A stretch of DNA of 64,000 nucleotides from the NCBI GenBank assembly GCA_964246185.1, contig CAXTPP010000002.1:7636-71635 (forward strand), written 5' to 3'. The notes beneath the pieces were generated by a model that saw only the letters and a list, made by a program, of their open reading frames with translations, had not been told where the DNA came from and ran no database searches. Source of the DNA: LMUY01 sp964246185 (lineage in GTDB: Bacteria > Pseudomonadota > Alphaproteobacteria > Acetobacterales > Acetobacteraceae). Positions 27,334 through 36,813 of the stretch are shown in pieces. The number at the start of each line of letters is the position of its first letter. Positions within the stretch are counted from its first letter, which is position 1. The translations under genes were made by a program, and so were the position numbers.

Positions 27334-27696
27334 TCAGAACGCCAGCCCGCTCTCGCGGGCGGCCTCGGCCAGCGCCTTGACGCGGCCGTGATACAGATAC
27401 ATGCCGCGGTCGAACACCACAGCCGTCACGCCTGCGGCCAGCGCGCGCTCAGCCACCAGCTTTCCCACCGCTGTCGCAGCGGCCTTGTCGGCGCCAGTGG
27501 GCAGGTCCGCACGCAGCGCCGCCTCAAGGCTGCCAGCCGCAGCCAGGGTGCGTCCCAACTTGTCGTCGATGATCTGGGCATAGATGTGCTTGCCCGATCG
27601 AAAGACGGACAGCCGTGGCCGGCCACCGGACTTCTTCTTGAGCTGATAGCGCAACCGCTCGCGCCGGCGCTCCCGCAAATCCCGCTGACCGCTCAC
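27334..27696 (-). CDS. rplR: 50S ribosomal protein L18
   Basis: A 120-residue L18, the 5S rRNA binder, with RERLRYQLKKKSGGRPRLSV, FRSGKHIYAQIIDD and the C-terminal VVFDRGMYLYHGRVKALAEAARESGL. The GTG start at 27696 overlaps the rplF stop (GTGA). Full length. Confidence 0.97.
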   Translation of the reverse strand: MSGQRDLRERRRERLRYQLKKKSGGRPRLSVFRSGKHIYAQIIDDKLGRTLAAAGSLEAALRADLPTGADKAAATAVGKLVAERALAAGVTAVVFDRGMYLYHGRVKALAEAARESGLAF

Positions 27697-28226
27697 TTCT
27701 TCTTACCTTCCTTGCGGCGGATCACCTCGTTGTCGTAGCGTACGCCCTTGCCCTTGTATGGCTCTGGCGGACGGTAGGCCCGTATCTCGGCTGCAACCTG
27801 CCCGACCTGCCGCTTGTCCACGCCTTCCACGGTGATCGCCGTCGGCCGGGGCGTGGTGATCTTGATGCCATCTGGCACTGGATAGACGACGTCATGGCTG
27901 AAACCGAGGTTTATCACCAAGTTGCCGCCGTTCACTGCGGCGCGGAAACCTGTGCCCTGGATTTCCATGGTCTTGACGTAACCGGTGGAAACACCCTTGA
28001 CCATGTTTGCGACCAACGCCCGGGTGGTTCCCCACATCATCTGCGCGGCCCGTTCCTTTCCCCTGGGAGCGACGGAGAACTTGCCGCCATCGACGGTGGC
28101 CGTGATGCTGTCGGTGAGTTCCAGAGAAAGTTCGCCGAGCTTGCCCCGCGCCGTGAGCGTCTTGCCCACGATTGCGAGTTCGACGCCGGCCGGTATCTCG
28201 ACCGGGTATTTGCCTACACGCGACAT
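27693..28226 (-). CDS. rplF: 50S ribosomal protein L6
   Basis: A 177-residue L6 with two repeated domains: MSRVGKYPVEIPAGVE at the start, LVANMVKGVSTGY mid-protein, and the signature RAYRPPEPYKGKGVRY near the end. The start at 28226 follows rpsH by 10 nt; the longer upstream frame runs into rpsH. It overlaps rplR by 4 nt. Confidence 0.97.
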   Translation of the reverse strand: MSRVGKYPVEIPAGVELAIVGKTLTARGKLGELSLELTDSITATVDGGKFSVAPRGKERAAQMMWGTTRALVANMVKGVSTGYVKTMEIQGTGFRAAVNGGNLVINLGFSHDVVYPVPDGIKITTPRPTAITVEGVDKRQVGQVAAEIRAYRPPEPYKGKGVRYDNEVIRRKEGKKK

Positions 28227-28236
28227 GCCAAACCCC

Positions 28237-28635
28237 TTAGAACACGCGGCAGAGAACTTCGCCGCCGACGTTCGCAGCACGAGCCTCCGCGTCGCTGAGC
28301 ACGCCGCGCGGCGTGGAGAGAATGGAGACGCCCAACCCAGCGTACACCCTGGGAAGCTCTGCAATCTTGGAGTACACCCGCCGGCCAGGCTTCGAAACCC
28401 GTGTGATCTCTTTTATGACCGGCTCGCCTTCGTTGTACTTGAGCTCGATCCGCAACTGCCCCACGCCGGGCCGCAGCTCCTCGTTGGCGAAACCGCGGAT
28501 GAACCCTTCACGCTTCAGAGCGTCCAGCAAGTTGGCTCGCAGCTTGGAGGCGGGCGCTACGCACGCCGTATGCCGCGCCCGCTGGGCGTTGCGTATGCGA
28601 GTGATCATATCACCCAGGGGATCTGACATGGACAT
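28237..28635 (-). CDS. rpsH: 30S ribosomal protein S8
   Basis: A 132-residue S8 with DPLGDMITRIRNAQRA and the C-terminal ILSTPRGVLSDAEARAANVGGEVLC, the central-domain 16S binder. S8 is the usual translational regulator of the spc operon. The ATG at 28635 has GGAGGC 8 nt upstream; a second ATG follows at 28629. Confidence 0.97.
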   Translation of the reverse strand: MSMSDPLGDMITRIRNAQRARHTACVAPASKLRANLLDALKREGFIRGFANEELRPGVGQLRIELKYNEGEPVIKEITRVSKPGRRVYSKIAELPRVYAGLGVSILSTPRGVLSDAEARAANVGGEVLCRVF

Positions 28636-28646
28636 CGCTTCGCCTC

Positions 28647-28952
28647 CTACCAGCTCGCCTTGACCATGCCGGGAATCTGGCCAGCACTGGCAAGATCGCG
28701 CAATGCGATGCGGCATAGCTTGAACTTGCGGTAATTCGCCTTTGCTCTGCCGGTAAGAGCACAGCGCAGCTTCACTCGAACTGCCGCACCGTTGCGTGGC
28801 ATCTGGGCCAGCTTGAGCGAGGCATCAAAGCGCTCCTCGACCGCGGCGTCACGATCCATCAATACTGATTTCAGCGCCGCTCGTTTTTTCTTGTCGCGCG
28901 CAGCCATCTGCTCGCGCTTCACGTTGCGGTTGACCTGAGAAACCTTTGCCAT
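28647..28952 (-). CDS. rpsN: 30S ribosomal protein S14
   Basis: A 101-residue, zinc-free long-type S14: no CXXC pairs, with KREQMAARDKKKRAALK and the C-terminal LCRIALRDLASAGQIPGMVKASW. The start at 28952 (MAKVSQVNRN) matches the family. It is 75 nt after rplE and 11 nt before rpsH. Confidence 0.97.
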   Translation of the reverse strand: MAKVSQVNRNVKREQMAARDKKKRAALKSVLMDRDAAVEERFDASLKLAQMPRNGAAVRVKLRCALTGRAKANYRKFKLCRIALRDLASAGQIPGMVKASW

Positions 28953-29027
28953 CGTCCGCCTACTCCTAGGAACCTGCCGGGCATACCCAGCGGTTTTCCG
29001 AAATGCCTTGGTCAAAGCCTGTTTTAT

Positions 29028-29621
29028 TCAGGCAACCTGAGCTTGTTGGCCTGCCTCGCCGGCGAATGGAATATCGAAGTGCTTCATCAGCGATTTCGCT
29101 TCCGCGTCGGTTTTCGCCGTCGTGACGAAAACGATGTCCATGCCCCGAACCGTGTCGATCTTGTCGTAAGCGATCTCCGGAAAGATGATCTGCTCCTTCA
29201 AGCCCATGGCAAAGTTGCCACGGCCATCGAAGCCCTTGTTTCCCGCGATCCCGCGGAAGTCGCGCACGCGCGGCAGGGCGATCGTCACCAGCCGATCCAG
29301 GAACTCATACATCCGCTGCTTCCGCAGGGTCACCTTGCAGCCGATGGGCAGGCCTTCACGAATCTTGAACCCGGCGATCGCCTTCTTGGCTTTCGTTTTC
29401 ACCGGCTTCTGACCGCTTATCAGCATAAGTTCAGTGACTGCAGCATCCAACTTCTTCTGGTCGCCTGCCGCCTCGCCAACACCCATGTTGATGACGATCT
29501 TCTCCAGACGCGGCACTTCCATCGGATTTTTATAGCCGAACTCCTGCTGCATCGCTGGCCGTATCGTCTGACGATACCTGCGCTGCATACGGGCTACGTA
29601 GACGCTTTCGCTGTCACTCAT
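29028..29621 (-). CDS. rplE: 50S ribosomal protein L5
   Basis: A 197-residue L5, a 5S rRNA binder. Seen are EFGYKNPMEVPRLEKIVINMGVGEA, TLRKQRMYEFLDRLV, FRGIAGNKGFDGRGNFAMG and the C-terminal GMDIVFVTTAKTDAEA. It starts one base after rplX. Confidence 0.97.
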   Translation of the reverse strand: MSDSESVYVARMQRRYRQTIRPAMQQEFGYKNPMEVPRLEKIVINMGVGEAAGDQKKLDAAVTELMLISGQKPVKTKAKKAIAGFKIREGLPIGCKVTLRKQRMYEFLDRLVTIALPRVRDFRGIAGNKGFDGRGNFAMGLKEQIIFPEIAYDKIDTVRGMDIVFVTTAKTDAEAKSLMKHFDIPFAGEAGQQAQVA

Positions 29622-29622
29622 C

Positions 29623-29943
29623 TTAGGCCTCGATCACTTCGCCAGTTGCCTTGGCGACACGCACTTTTCTGCCGCCCTCCAGCACCCTGAACCCGACCTT
29701 GGTCGGCTTGCTGCTCTTCGGGTCAACCAGCATCAAGTTGGAGAGATGTATCGGCCCCTCTTTCTCGATGATGCCACCGGGTTGGCCCATGCCAGTCGGC
29801 TTTGTGTGGCGCTTGACGATCCGCACGCCACGCACGACGGCCCGCTCATCCTTCGGCATGACTTGCAAGACCTCGCCGCGGCGACCCTTGTCAGCTCCCG
29901 TTATGACCAGCACCTGGTCACCCTTCTTGATTCGTGCAGCCAC
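29623..29943 (-). CDS. rplX: 50S ribosomal protein L24
   Basis: A 106-residue L24 with the KOW motif KGDQVLVITGADKGRRGEVL followed by GVRIVKRHTKPTGM and EGPIHLSNLMLVDP. L24 starts assembly of the 50S subunit. It lies 3 nt after rplN and 1 nt before rplE. Confidence 0.97.
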   Translation of the reverse strand: MAARIKKGDQVLVITGADKGRRGEVLQVMPKDERAVVRGVRIVKRHTKPTGMGQPGGIIEKEGPIHLSNLMLVDPKSSKPTKVGFRVLEGGRKVRVAKATGEVIEA

Positions 29944-29946
29944 GGT

Positions 29947-30315
29947 TCAGAGCACCTCCGGAGCCAAGGAGATGATCTTCATGAACTTGCGGCCACGAAG
30001 CTCCCGCACGACCGGGCCGAAGATGCGTGTGCCGATCGGTTCCTGTGCCTTGTTGATCAGCACCGCCGCATTCCGGTCGAAACGAATGGCGCTGCCATCC
30101 TGCCGACGGACCGGGAATGCGGTACGCACGATCACCGCCTGGTGGACGTCGCCCTTCTTGACCTTGCCGCGCGGAATCGCTTCCTTGATGGAAACCACGA
30201 TAACGTCGCCCACAGAAGCCGTCTTGCGCTTTGACCCACCCAGCACCTTGATGCACTGCACCCGGCGGGCCCCTGAGTTATCGGCGACGTCAAGGTTGGA
30301 TTCGACTTGGATCAT
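29947..30315 (-). CDS. rplN: 50S ribosomal protein L14
   Basis: A 122-residue L14 beginning MIQVESNLDVADNSGARRVQ, with the SVGDVIVVSIKEAIP strand, RFDRNAAVLIN and a C-terminal IFGPVVRELRGRKFMKIISLAPEVL. Exactly the usual length. It follows rpsQ by 10 nt. Confidence 0.98.
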   Translation of the reverse strand: MIQVESNLDVADNSGARRVQCIKVLGGSKRKTASVGDVIVVSIKEAIPRGKVKKGDVHQAVIVRTAFPVRRQDGSAIRFDRNAAVLINKAQEPIGTRIFGPVVRELRGRKFMKIISLAPEVL

Positions 30316-30325
30316 CTACCGTCCC

Positions 30326-30634
30326 TCAAACTTGCACAGGCGCGTCATGATGCACCTCGGCCACGGCCGCGATGTCATGGGACACGCCGCCGACGATCTC
30401 GCCGTTGCGCTCAAGCAAGGTCCATGTCTTGCGCTTGCTTATGGGCGGGCACTCTATGATGCGAACGGTGTCACCCTCGACACAGACGTTCGCCTCATCA
30501 TGGGCAGCATACTTCTTCGAGCGCCTGATGAACTTCTTGTACAACGGATGCATGATCCGCCGGTTGACCAGGACAGTGATGGTTTTGTTCATCTTGTCGC
30601 TGGTCACCCGGCCTGTCAGGACGCGCCTCGGCAT
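30326..30634 (-). CDS. rpsQ: 30S ribosomal protein S17
   Basis: A 102-residue S17: an OB-fold with the VTSDKMNKTITVLVNRRIMHPLYKKF segment and HDEANVCVEGDTVRIIECPPISKRKTW. A C-terminal extension of about 20 residues (IVGGVSHDIAAVAEVHHDA) exceeds the short form found in gammaproteobacteria. It follows rpmC by 11 nt. Confidence 0.96.
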   Translation of the reverse strand: MPRRVLTGRVTSDKMNKTITVLVNRRIMHPLYKKFIRRSKKYAAHDEANVCVEGDTVRIIECPPISKRKTWTLLERNGEIVGGVSHDIAAVAEVHHDAPVQV

Positions 30635-30645
30635 CGCCCTCTCCC

Positions 30646-30876
30646 TTACTTCAAAGCAGCAGGGCGATTAGGCCCTGCCTTGGTGGAACGCGCATGTTCA
30701 GACATGATCGTTTTAACGCGCGCGATGTCGCGCCGCACCTTCTTGACCTGGCCGATGCCTTCGTTCTGGCCGGTCGCACGTTGGAAGCGAAGGTTGAACT
30801 GCTCCTTGCGAAGATCGAGCAGCATCACTCCCAACTCATCGGCGGTCTTACTTCGAATGTCAGCAGCCTTGGCCAT
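30646..30876 (-). CDS. rpmC: 50S ribosomal protein L29
   Basis: A 76-residue L29, two helices around the polypeptide exit: RSKTADELGVMLLDLRKEQFNLRF and QVKKVRRDIARVKTIMSE. The start at 30876 follows rplP by 2 nt. The C-terminus is a few residues longer than in E. coli. Confidence 0.96.
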   Translation of the reverse strand: MAKAADIRSKTADELGVMLLDLRKEQFNLRFQRATGQNEGIGQVKKVRRDIARVKTIMSEHARSTKAGPNRPAALK

Positions 30877-30878
30877 GG

Positions 30879-31295
30879 TCAACCTTCTCCGAGCCGGGCT
30901 ATGAACTTGGTCTTGATCGGCAGCTTTGCTGCTCCGAGCGCCAGGGACGCACGGGCCAAGTCGTTGGAGACGCCATCGATCTCGAACATGATGCGGCCAG
31001 GCTTGACCCGGCAGACCCAGAACTCGGGACTGCCCTTGCCGGAGCCCATGCGAACCTCCGCTGGTTTGGTGGAGACCGGAACGTCGGGGAATATCCGAAT
31101 CCACACACGTCCTGCCCGCTTCATCGACCGGGTGATCGCCCGGCGCGCCGCTTCGATCTGCCGCGCCGTCACGCGGTCAGGCTCCAGGGCCTTCAAGCCG
31201 AATGCGCCGAAGTTCAGCACAGTGCCGCCCTTGGCCAGGCCATGGATGCGGCCCTTGTGAGCCTTGCGGTACTTGGTGCGTTTCGGTGACAGCAT
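30879..31295 (-). CDS. rplP: 50S ribosomal protein L16
   Basis: A 138-residue L16 with MLSPKRTKYRKAHKGR, FGAFGLKALEPDRVTARQIEAAR and the MGSGKGSPEFWVCRVKPGRIMFEIDGV block near the A-site. It follows rpsC by 12 nt. Confidence 0.98.
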   Translation of the reverse strand: MLSPKRTKYRKAHKGRIHGLAKGGTVLNFGAFGLKALEPDRVTARQIEAARRAITRSMKRAGRVWIRIFPDVPVSTKPAEVRMGSGKGSPEFWVCRVKPGRIMFEIDGVSNDLARASLALGAAKLPIKTKFIARLGEG

Positions 31296-31307
31296 GCTGA
31301 TTTATCC

Positions 31308-31985
31308 CTAGCGTTGCGGCGCTTGCTCGGCCGCACGACGATCCTGTGCCATCGGATCGTGCGCCAGGATCTCACCTTTGAAGATCCACACCTTGACGCC
31401 GCATGTGCCATAAGTCGTTTTGGCCGTTGCCGTGCCGAAATCGATGTCGGCCCGTAGCGTGTGCAAGGGAACTCGACCCTCGTGATACCACTCCGTGCGG
31501 GCGATCTCCGCACCGCCAAGACGCCCGCCGCAGTTGATCCGGATACCTTGCGCGCCCAGGCGCATGGCAGACTGGACTGCGCGTTTCATCGCCCGGCGAA
31601 ACGCCACACGGCGCTCCAGTTGCTGGGCGATGTTCTCGGCAACCAGCACGGCGTCGATCTCCGGCTTGCGGATTTCAACTAGGTTGAGATTGACCTCGAC
31701 CTTGGTCATCTTCTGAAGCTCCTTGCGGAGCACCTCGATGTCCTGACCCTTCTTGCCGATGACGACGCCGGGTCGGGCTGCGTAGATGGTCACCCGGGGC
31801 TTCTTTGCCGGGCGTTCGATGACCACTCGGGACACCCCGGCTCCGGACAACCGCTTGCGCAAGTGAGCGCGCAACTTCAAGTCGTCATGCAAAAGCCGGG
31901 CATAGTCGTTGTTCGCATACCAACGGCTGTCCCAAGTGCGGTTGATGCCGAGACGCAAGCCGATCGGATTGACCTTGTGACCCAT
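31308..31985 (-). CDS. rpsC: 30S ribosomal protein S3
   Basis: A 225-residue S3. It begins MGHKVNPIGLRLGINRTWDSRW; the KH domain has GVVIGKKGQDIEVLRKEL; the C-terminal domain has GAQGIRINCGGRLGGAEIAR. Its ATG shares one base with the rplV stop (TAATG). It helps form the mRNA entry site. Confidence 0.98.
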   Translation of the reverse strand: MGHKVNPIGLRLGINRTWDSRWYANNDYARLLHDDLKLRAHLRKRLSGAGVSRVVIERPAKKPRVTIYAARPGVVIGKKGQDIEVLRKELQKMTKVEVNLNLVEIRKPEIDAVLVAENIAQQLERRVAFRRAMKRAVQSAMRLGAQGIRINCGGRLGGAEIARTEWYHEGRVPLHTLRADIDFGTATAKTTYGTCGVKVWIFKGEILAHDPMAQDRRAAEQAPQR

Positions 31986-32383
31986 TAGGCTGCCTCCTTC
32001 CTTGGCGTTGCCGTCTGCCGCTCAGCGACGACGATCTTGAGATGGCTGAACCACTTCTCGATTCGGGAAGATCGGCCGCGGCCCTTTGCCATGAAGCGCT
32101 TCATGACAATCGACTTGCCGACTTCCGCGCGGGCAACCACCAGCTGATCCACGTCCAGCTGATGATTGTTCTCCGCATTCGCAATCGCACTCTCAAGTGT
32201 TTTCCTGACCTGTTGCGCGATGCGACGCTTGCTGAATGTCAGCGCTGCCACTGCCTGGCCAGCCGGAAGGTCACGGATCATGCCCGCGACAAGGTTCAGC
32301 TTGCGCGGGCTGACACGGACATTGCTCAAAACCGCCTGAGCTTCCGTTTCGGCAAGGGCGCGAGGACGCTTAGGCTTGCTCAT
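31985..32383 (-). CDS. rplV: 50S ribosomal protein L22
   Basis: A 132-residue L22 with VRVSPRKLNLVAGMIRDLPAGQA, TLESAIANAENNHQLDVDQL and the beta-hairpin RFMAKGRGRSSRIEKWFSHL that lines the exit tunnel. An N-terminal extension of about 15 residues rich in Ala/Glu/Lys is present. It overlaps rpsS by 4 nt. Confidence 0.97.
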   Translation of the reverse strand: MSKPKRPRALAETEAQAVLSNVRVSPRKLNLVAGMIRDLPAGQAVAALTFSKRRIAQQVRKTLESAIANAENNHQLDVDQLVVARAEVGKSIVMKRFMAKGRGRSSRIEKWFSHLKIVVAERQTATPRKEAA

Positions 32384-32658
32384 CCCCGTTTCGCCTTCTT
32401 GTCTGCGGAGTGACTGGTGAAGGTGCGGGTCGGCGAAAACTCGCCAAACTTATGTCCCACCATATTCTCGTTCACCTGGACTGGCAAAAATCTATGGCCA
32501 TTATAGACGCCGAACGTCAGCCCAACGAACTGGGGAAGTATCGTCGAGCGTCGTGACCAAATCTTGATGATCTCGTTTCGGCCCGATGCCTTGGATGTCT
32601 CGGCCTTGCCCAGAAGATACCCGTCCACGAACGGGCCTTTCCATACTGACCGTGCCAT
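32380..32658 (-). CDS. rpsS: 30S ribosomal protein S19
   Basis: A 92-residue S19 with MARSVWKGPFVDGYLL, IKIWSRRSTILPQFVGLTFGVYNG and GHKFGEFSPTRTF. It contacts S13 in the head. One base separates it from rplB, and its stop overlaps the rplV start. Confidence 0.98.
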   Translation of the reverse strand: MARSVWKGPFVDGYLLGKAETSKASGRNEIIKIWSRRSTILPQFVGLTFGVYNGHRFLPVQVNENMVGHKFGEFSPTRTFTSHSADKKAKRG

Positions 32659-32659
32659 A

Positions 32660-33493
32660 TCAGTGCTTCCCCTTTGGCCGACGGCGAATGATGAGGCGAT
32701 CGGTCCGCTTGTTCGCGCGGGTCTTGTAACCCTTGGTCGGCTTGCCCCAAGGAGTTACCGGATGGCGTCCACCCGATGTTCGGCCTTCGCCACCGCCATG
32801 AGGATGGTCAACCGGGTTCATCACGACGCCACGGTTGTGCGGACGGCGGCCTAGCCAACGATTTCGACCCGCTTTGCCAAGCGACTGGTTCTGGTTGTCC
32901 GGGTTGGAAACCGCGCCGACGGTTGCCATGCATTCGGAGCGCACAACACGCAGCTCACCTGAAGTGAGCTTCACTTGCGCGTATCCGGAGTCCTTGCCTA
33001 CCAGTTGCGCAAACGTTCCAGCAGCGCGTGCCATCTTGCCGCCCGCGCCAACTTTCATCTCGATGTTGTGGATTATGGTTCCGACTGGAATGGCCGACAT
33101 TGGCATCGCATTGCCCGGCTTTATGTCGACCTTCGGGCCAGCGACGACAGAGTCGCCGACTTTCAAGCGCTGCGGCGCCAAGATATACGCCATCTCATTG
33201 TCGGCATACCGAACCAAGGCGATGAAGGCTGACCGGTTTGGGTCGTATTCCAAGCGTTCGACGTTACCGAAGACACCGAACTTACGCCGTTTGAAATCCA
33301 CGAAACGGTAGGATTGCTTGTGTCCGCCACCACGGAAGAAGCTGGTGATCCGGCCGTGGTTGTTGCGACCGCCGGACTTGCTTTTGCCTTCGGTCAGAGT
33401 CTTGACAGGCTTGCCTTTATAAAGCTCGCTGCGATCGATCAGGACTGTGCCGCGAAGGCTTTGAGTAACTGGATTATAGTTCTTTAGTGCCAC
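32660..33493 (-). CDS. rplB: 50S ribosomal protein L2
   Basis: A 277-residue L2. It has the start MALKNYNPVTQSLRGTVLID and, near the peptidyl transferase centre, the conserved VMNPVDHPHGGGEGRTSGGR with the functionally important histidine in DHPHGGG. It follows rplW by 10 nt. Confidence 0.98.
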   Translation of the reverse strand: MALKNYNPVTQSLRGTVLIDRSELYKGKPVKTLTEGKSKSGGRNNHGRITSFFRGGGHKQSYRFVDFKRRKFGVFGNVERLEYDPNRSAFIALVRYADNEMAYILAPQRLKVGDSVVAGPKVDIKPGNAMPMSAIPVGTIIHNIEMKVGAGGKMARAAGTFAQLVGKDSGYAQVKLTSGELRVVRSECMATVGAVSNPDNQNQSLGKAGRNRWLGRRPHNRGVVMNPVDHPHGGGEGRTSGGRHPVTPWGKPTKGYKTRANKRTDRLIIRRRPKGKH

Positions 33494-33503
33494 GATGCGA
33501 GCC

Positions 33504-33845
33504 TCACGCGATCCGCGCAGAGAAGTCTATCGACTGCCCCGGCGTAAGTTGGACGATGGCTTTCTTGACATCGGAACGCACGCCAGGGCGGCCGCGAAAG
33601 CGCTTCGTCTTGCCTTTCTGGATCAGAGTGTTGACGTCGAGTACAGTCACGCCGAACAGCGCCTCGACGGCCACCTTGATCTCAAACTTGGTCGCTTCGA
33701 GCGCCACCCGAAACACGACCTGGTTCCTGTCGCCCAGCATCGTCGCCTTTTCAGTTATGATCGGCGCCCGGACAAGATTGAACATCGTCTCACGCGACAT
33801 GGTCGCCGCCTTCTTACGAGCGACCAAAACCTGCGCGGCACTCAT
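33504..33845 (-). CDS. rplW: 50S ribosomal protein L23
   Basis: L23 of 113 residues from the ATG at 33845, which overlaps the rplD stop. A second ATG at 33800 (MSRETMFNLVRAPIITEKA) matches the usual N-terminus better and would give 98 residues. The domain shows FRVALEATKFEIKVAVEALF and KRFRGRPGVRSDVKKAIVQL. L23 is the docking site for trigger factor and SRP at the exit. Confidence 0.95.
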   Translation of the reverse strand: MSAAQVLVARKKAATMSRETMFNLVRAPIITEKATMLGDRNQVVFRVALEATKFEIKVAVEALFGVTVLDVNTLIQKGKTKRFRGRPGVRSDVKKAIVQLTPGQSIDFSARIA

Positions 33846-34492
33846 GAGGCAGCCTCTTCGGTTAGCCCTTGATCGCCGACCAGACGAGTTGTCAATGCCG
33901 CAAGGCCAGCTGCCGTGATTGCGAGAACGTCATGGCCGAGTATATCATATACGTTCGCGCCGATCGTGGGCAGGACATCGACGCGGTGTAGATTTGATGC
34001 AGCGCGAAGAAAGTCCCGGTCAACTTCGCTGTCTATGATGAGCACTGATGTCCAGCCTAGGCCATTGAGTTTGACCTTCAATGCCTTTGTCTTGCCGTCT
34101 CCGCCCGCAACGGCATCCAACAAGACAAGTTTGCCCTCAGCTGCCTTTTGTGACAACGCGCCAATCAAGCCGAGACGCCGAACCTTCTTCGGAAGATCAT
34201 AGCCATGGTCTCTGCTGACAGGACCATGAACGCGACCGCCTGTGCGAAATTGGGGTGCGCGCAAGCTTCCTTGGCGAGCGTTGCCGGTTCCCTTCTGCTT
34301 GTAGGGCTTTTTCGTCGTTCCGGAGACCTCGCCCATTCCTTTGGTGCTATGCGTGCCCGCCCGTCGTTTTGCCAACTGCCAGTGCACAACCCGCGCCATG
34401 ACGTCCAGCCGCGGCACCTGGCCAAACAGCTCGTCAGGCAAGTCATGTCGACCAACCGGAACATTGTCCAAGGTAATGACATCAACCTGCAT
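33842..34492 (-). CDS. rplD: 50S ribosomal protein L4
   Basis: A 216-residue L4 with the tunnel loop GTKKPYKQKGTGNARQGSLR-like segment (near residues 58-77) and DLPKKVRRLGLIGALSQKA. In E. coli L4 feedback-regulates the S10 operon. It overlaps rplC by 11 nt and rplW by 4 nt. Confidence 0.97.
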   Translation of the reverse strand: MQVDVITLDNVPVGRHDLPDELFGQVPRLDVMARVVHWQLAKRRAGTHSTKGMGEVSGTTKKPYKQKGTGNARQGSLRAPQFRTGGRVHGPVSRDHGYDLPKKVRRLGLIGALSQKAAEGKLVLLDAVAGGDGKTKALKVKLNGLGWTSVLIIDSEVDRDFLRAASNLHRVDVLPTIGANVYDILGHDVLAITAAGLAALTTRLVGDQGLTEEAAS

Positions 34493-35231
34493 CGTTCAGC
34501 TCCGTGACACCCGTTTCCGGCGCCTGTGCCACACCAGAGTCGTGTCCGGCCAAGTCGATCGACTTCAAGCCTGCCGGAAAAGGAGCTTCAGCATGACGAG
34601 CACGCTTGATGGCATCCCGTATGGTGACGAACTCGCCTTTGCTGCCTGGAACAGCGCCATGAACCAGCAACAAGCCTTTGTCGGCATCCACGCCCGCAAT
34701 CTTGAGGTTCAGGGTCGTTACTCGCTCGACGCCCATATGCCCGGCCATCTTCTTGTTCTTGAACGTCTTGCCAGGATCTTGCCGGTTTCCCGTAGAGCCA
34801 TGTGAGCGGTGGCTGACCGATACCCCGTGCGATGCTTCCAACCCCCGGAAGTTCCACCGCTTCATGGCGCCGGCAAAGCCCTTGCCCTTGGTGACGCCAC
34901 AGACATCGACCATCTGGCCAACCACGAAATGGGATGCGGAAAGCGTGGCGCCGCTCTCCAACATCGCGTCGCTGGCCACACGGAACTCCCGCACGCGCTG
35001 TTTTGGCTCGACTTTCACCCTGGCGTAATGGCCCTTATTGGGTTGCGTCACGTTCTTGACCTTGGCGCGCCCCCAACCAAGCTGCACGGCCGTGTAGCCG
35101 TCACGCTCCTGCGTCCGCACATCGACGACCTGCAACTCGTCAAGGTGCAGCACCGTGACCGGCACGTGCGTGCCATCAGCTTGGAACAGCCGGGTCATAC
35201 CCAGCTTCTTAGCAATTAAGCCGGTTCGCAT
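34482..35231 (-). CDS. rplC: 50S ribosomal protein L3
   Basis: A 249-residue L3. Seen are MRTGLIAKKLGMTRLFQ, VDVCGVTKGKGFAGAMKRW and HGVSVSHRSHGSTGNRQDPGK, with the loop that reaches the peptidyl transferase centre. It has a C-terminal extension of about 30 residues past the usual end, as in other Alphaproteobacteria. The start at 35231 is 10 nt after rpsJ. Confidence 0.97.
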   Translation of the reverse strand: MRTGLIAKKLGMTRLFQADGTHVPVTVLHLDELQVVDVRTQERDGYTAVQLGWGRAKVKNVTQPNKGHYARVKVEPKQRVREFRVASDAMLESGATLSASHFVVGQMVDVCGVTKGKGFAGAMKRWNFRGLEASHGVSVSHRSHGSTGNRQDPGKTFKNKKMAGHMGVERVTTLNLKIAGVDADKGLLLVHGAVPGSKGEFVTIRDAIKRARHAEAPFPAGLKSIDLAGHDSGVAQAPETGVTELNDAG

Positions 35232-35241
35232 CGCCAAATTC

Positions 35242-35550
35242 CTAAAGCTTGATCTCGACGTCCACGCCGCTGGCAAGGTCGAGCTTCATCAAAGCATCCA
35301 CCGTCTGTGGGGTGGGTTCGACAATGTCCAGCAAACGGCGATGGGTTCGAATCTCGAATTGCTCACGGCTCTTCTTGTCCACATGCGGAGAGCGGTTCAC
35401 CGTGAAACGTTCGATGTGCGTCGGCAACGGAATGGGCCCGCGAACTCTGGCACCGGTACGCTTCGCCGTGTTGACGATCTCCCGCGTGCTGTTGTCCAGC
35501 ACGCGATGATCGTACGCCTTCAGGCGAATGCGTATGTTCTGGTTGTCCAT
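35242..35550 (-). CDS. rpsJ: 30S ribosomal protein S10
   Basis: A 102-residue S10 beginning MDNQNIRIRLKAYDHRVLD, with TAKRTGARVRGPIPLPTHIE and SREQFEIRTHRRLLDI. It is also NusE, the antitermination factor. It follows tuf by 28 nt. The start at 35550 matches the family; the longer frame runs back into tuf. Confidence 0.98.
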   Translation of the reverse strand: MDNQNIRIRLKAYDHRVLDNSTREIVNTAKRTGARVRGPIPLPTHIERFTVNRSPHVDKKSREQFEIRTHRRLLDIVEPTPQTVDALMKLDLASGVDVEIKL

Positions 35551-35578
35551 AACTCTTCTTCTGCTTGCGGCGCGCCGC

Positions 35579-36769
<1,191 letters not shown>

Positions 36770-36813
36770 CGTCTTGCTCCGTCGCCCGGGTCAGTTTTCG
36801 GGAAGGGTGGTGA

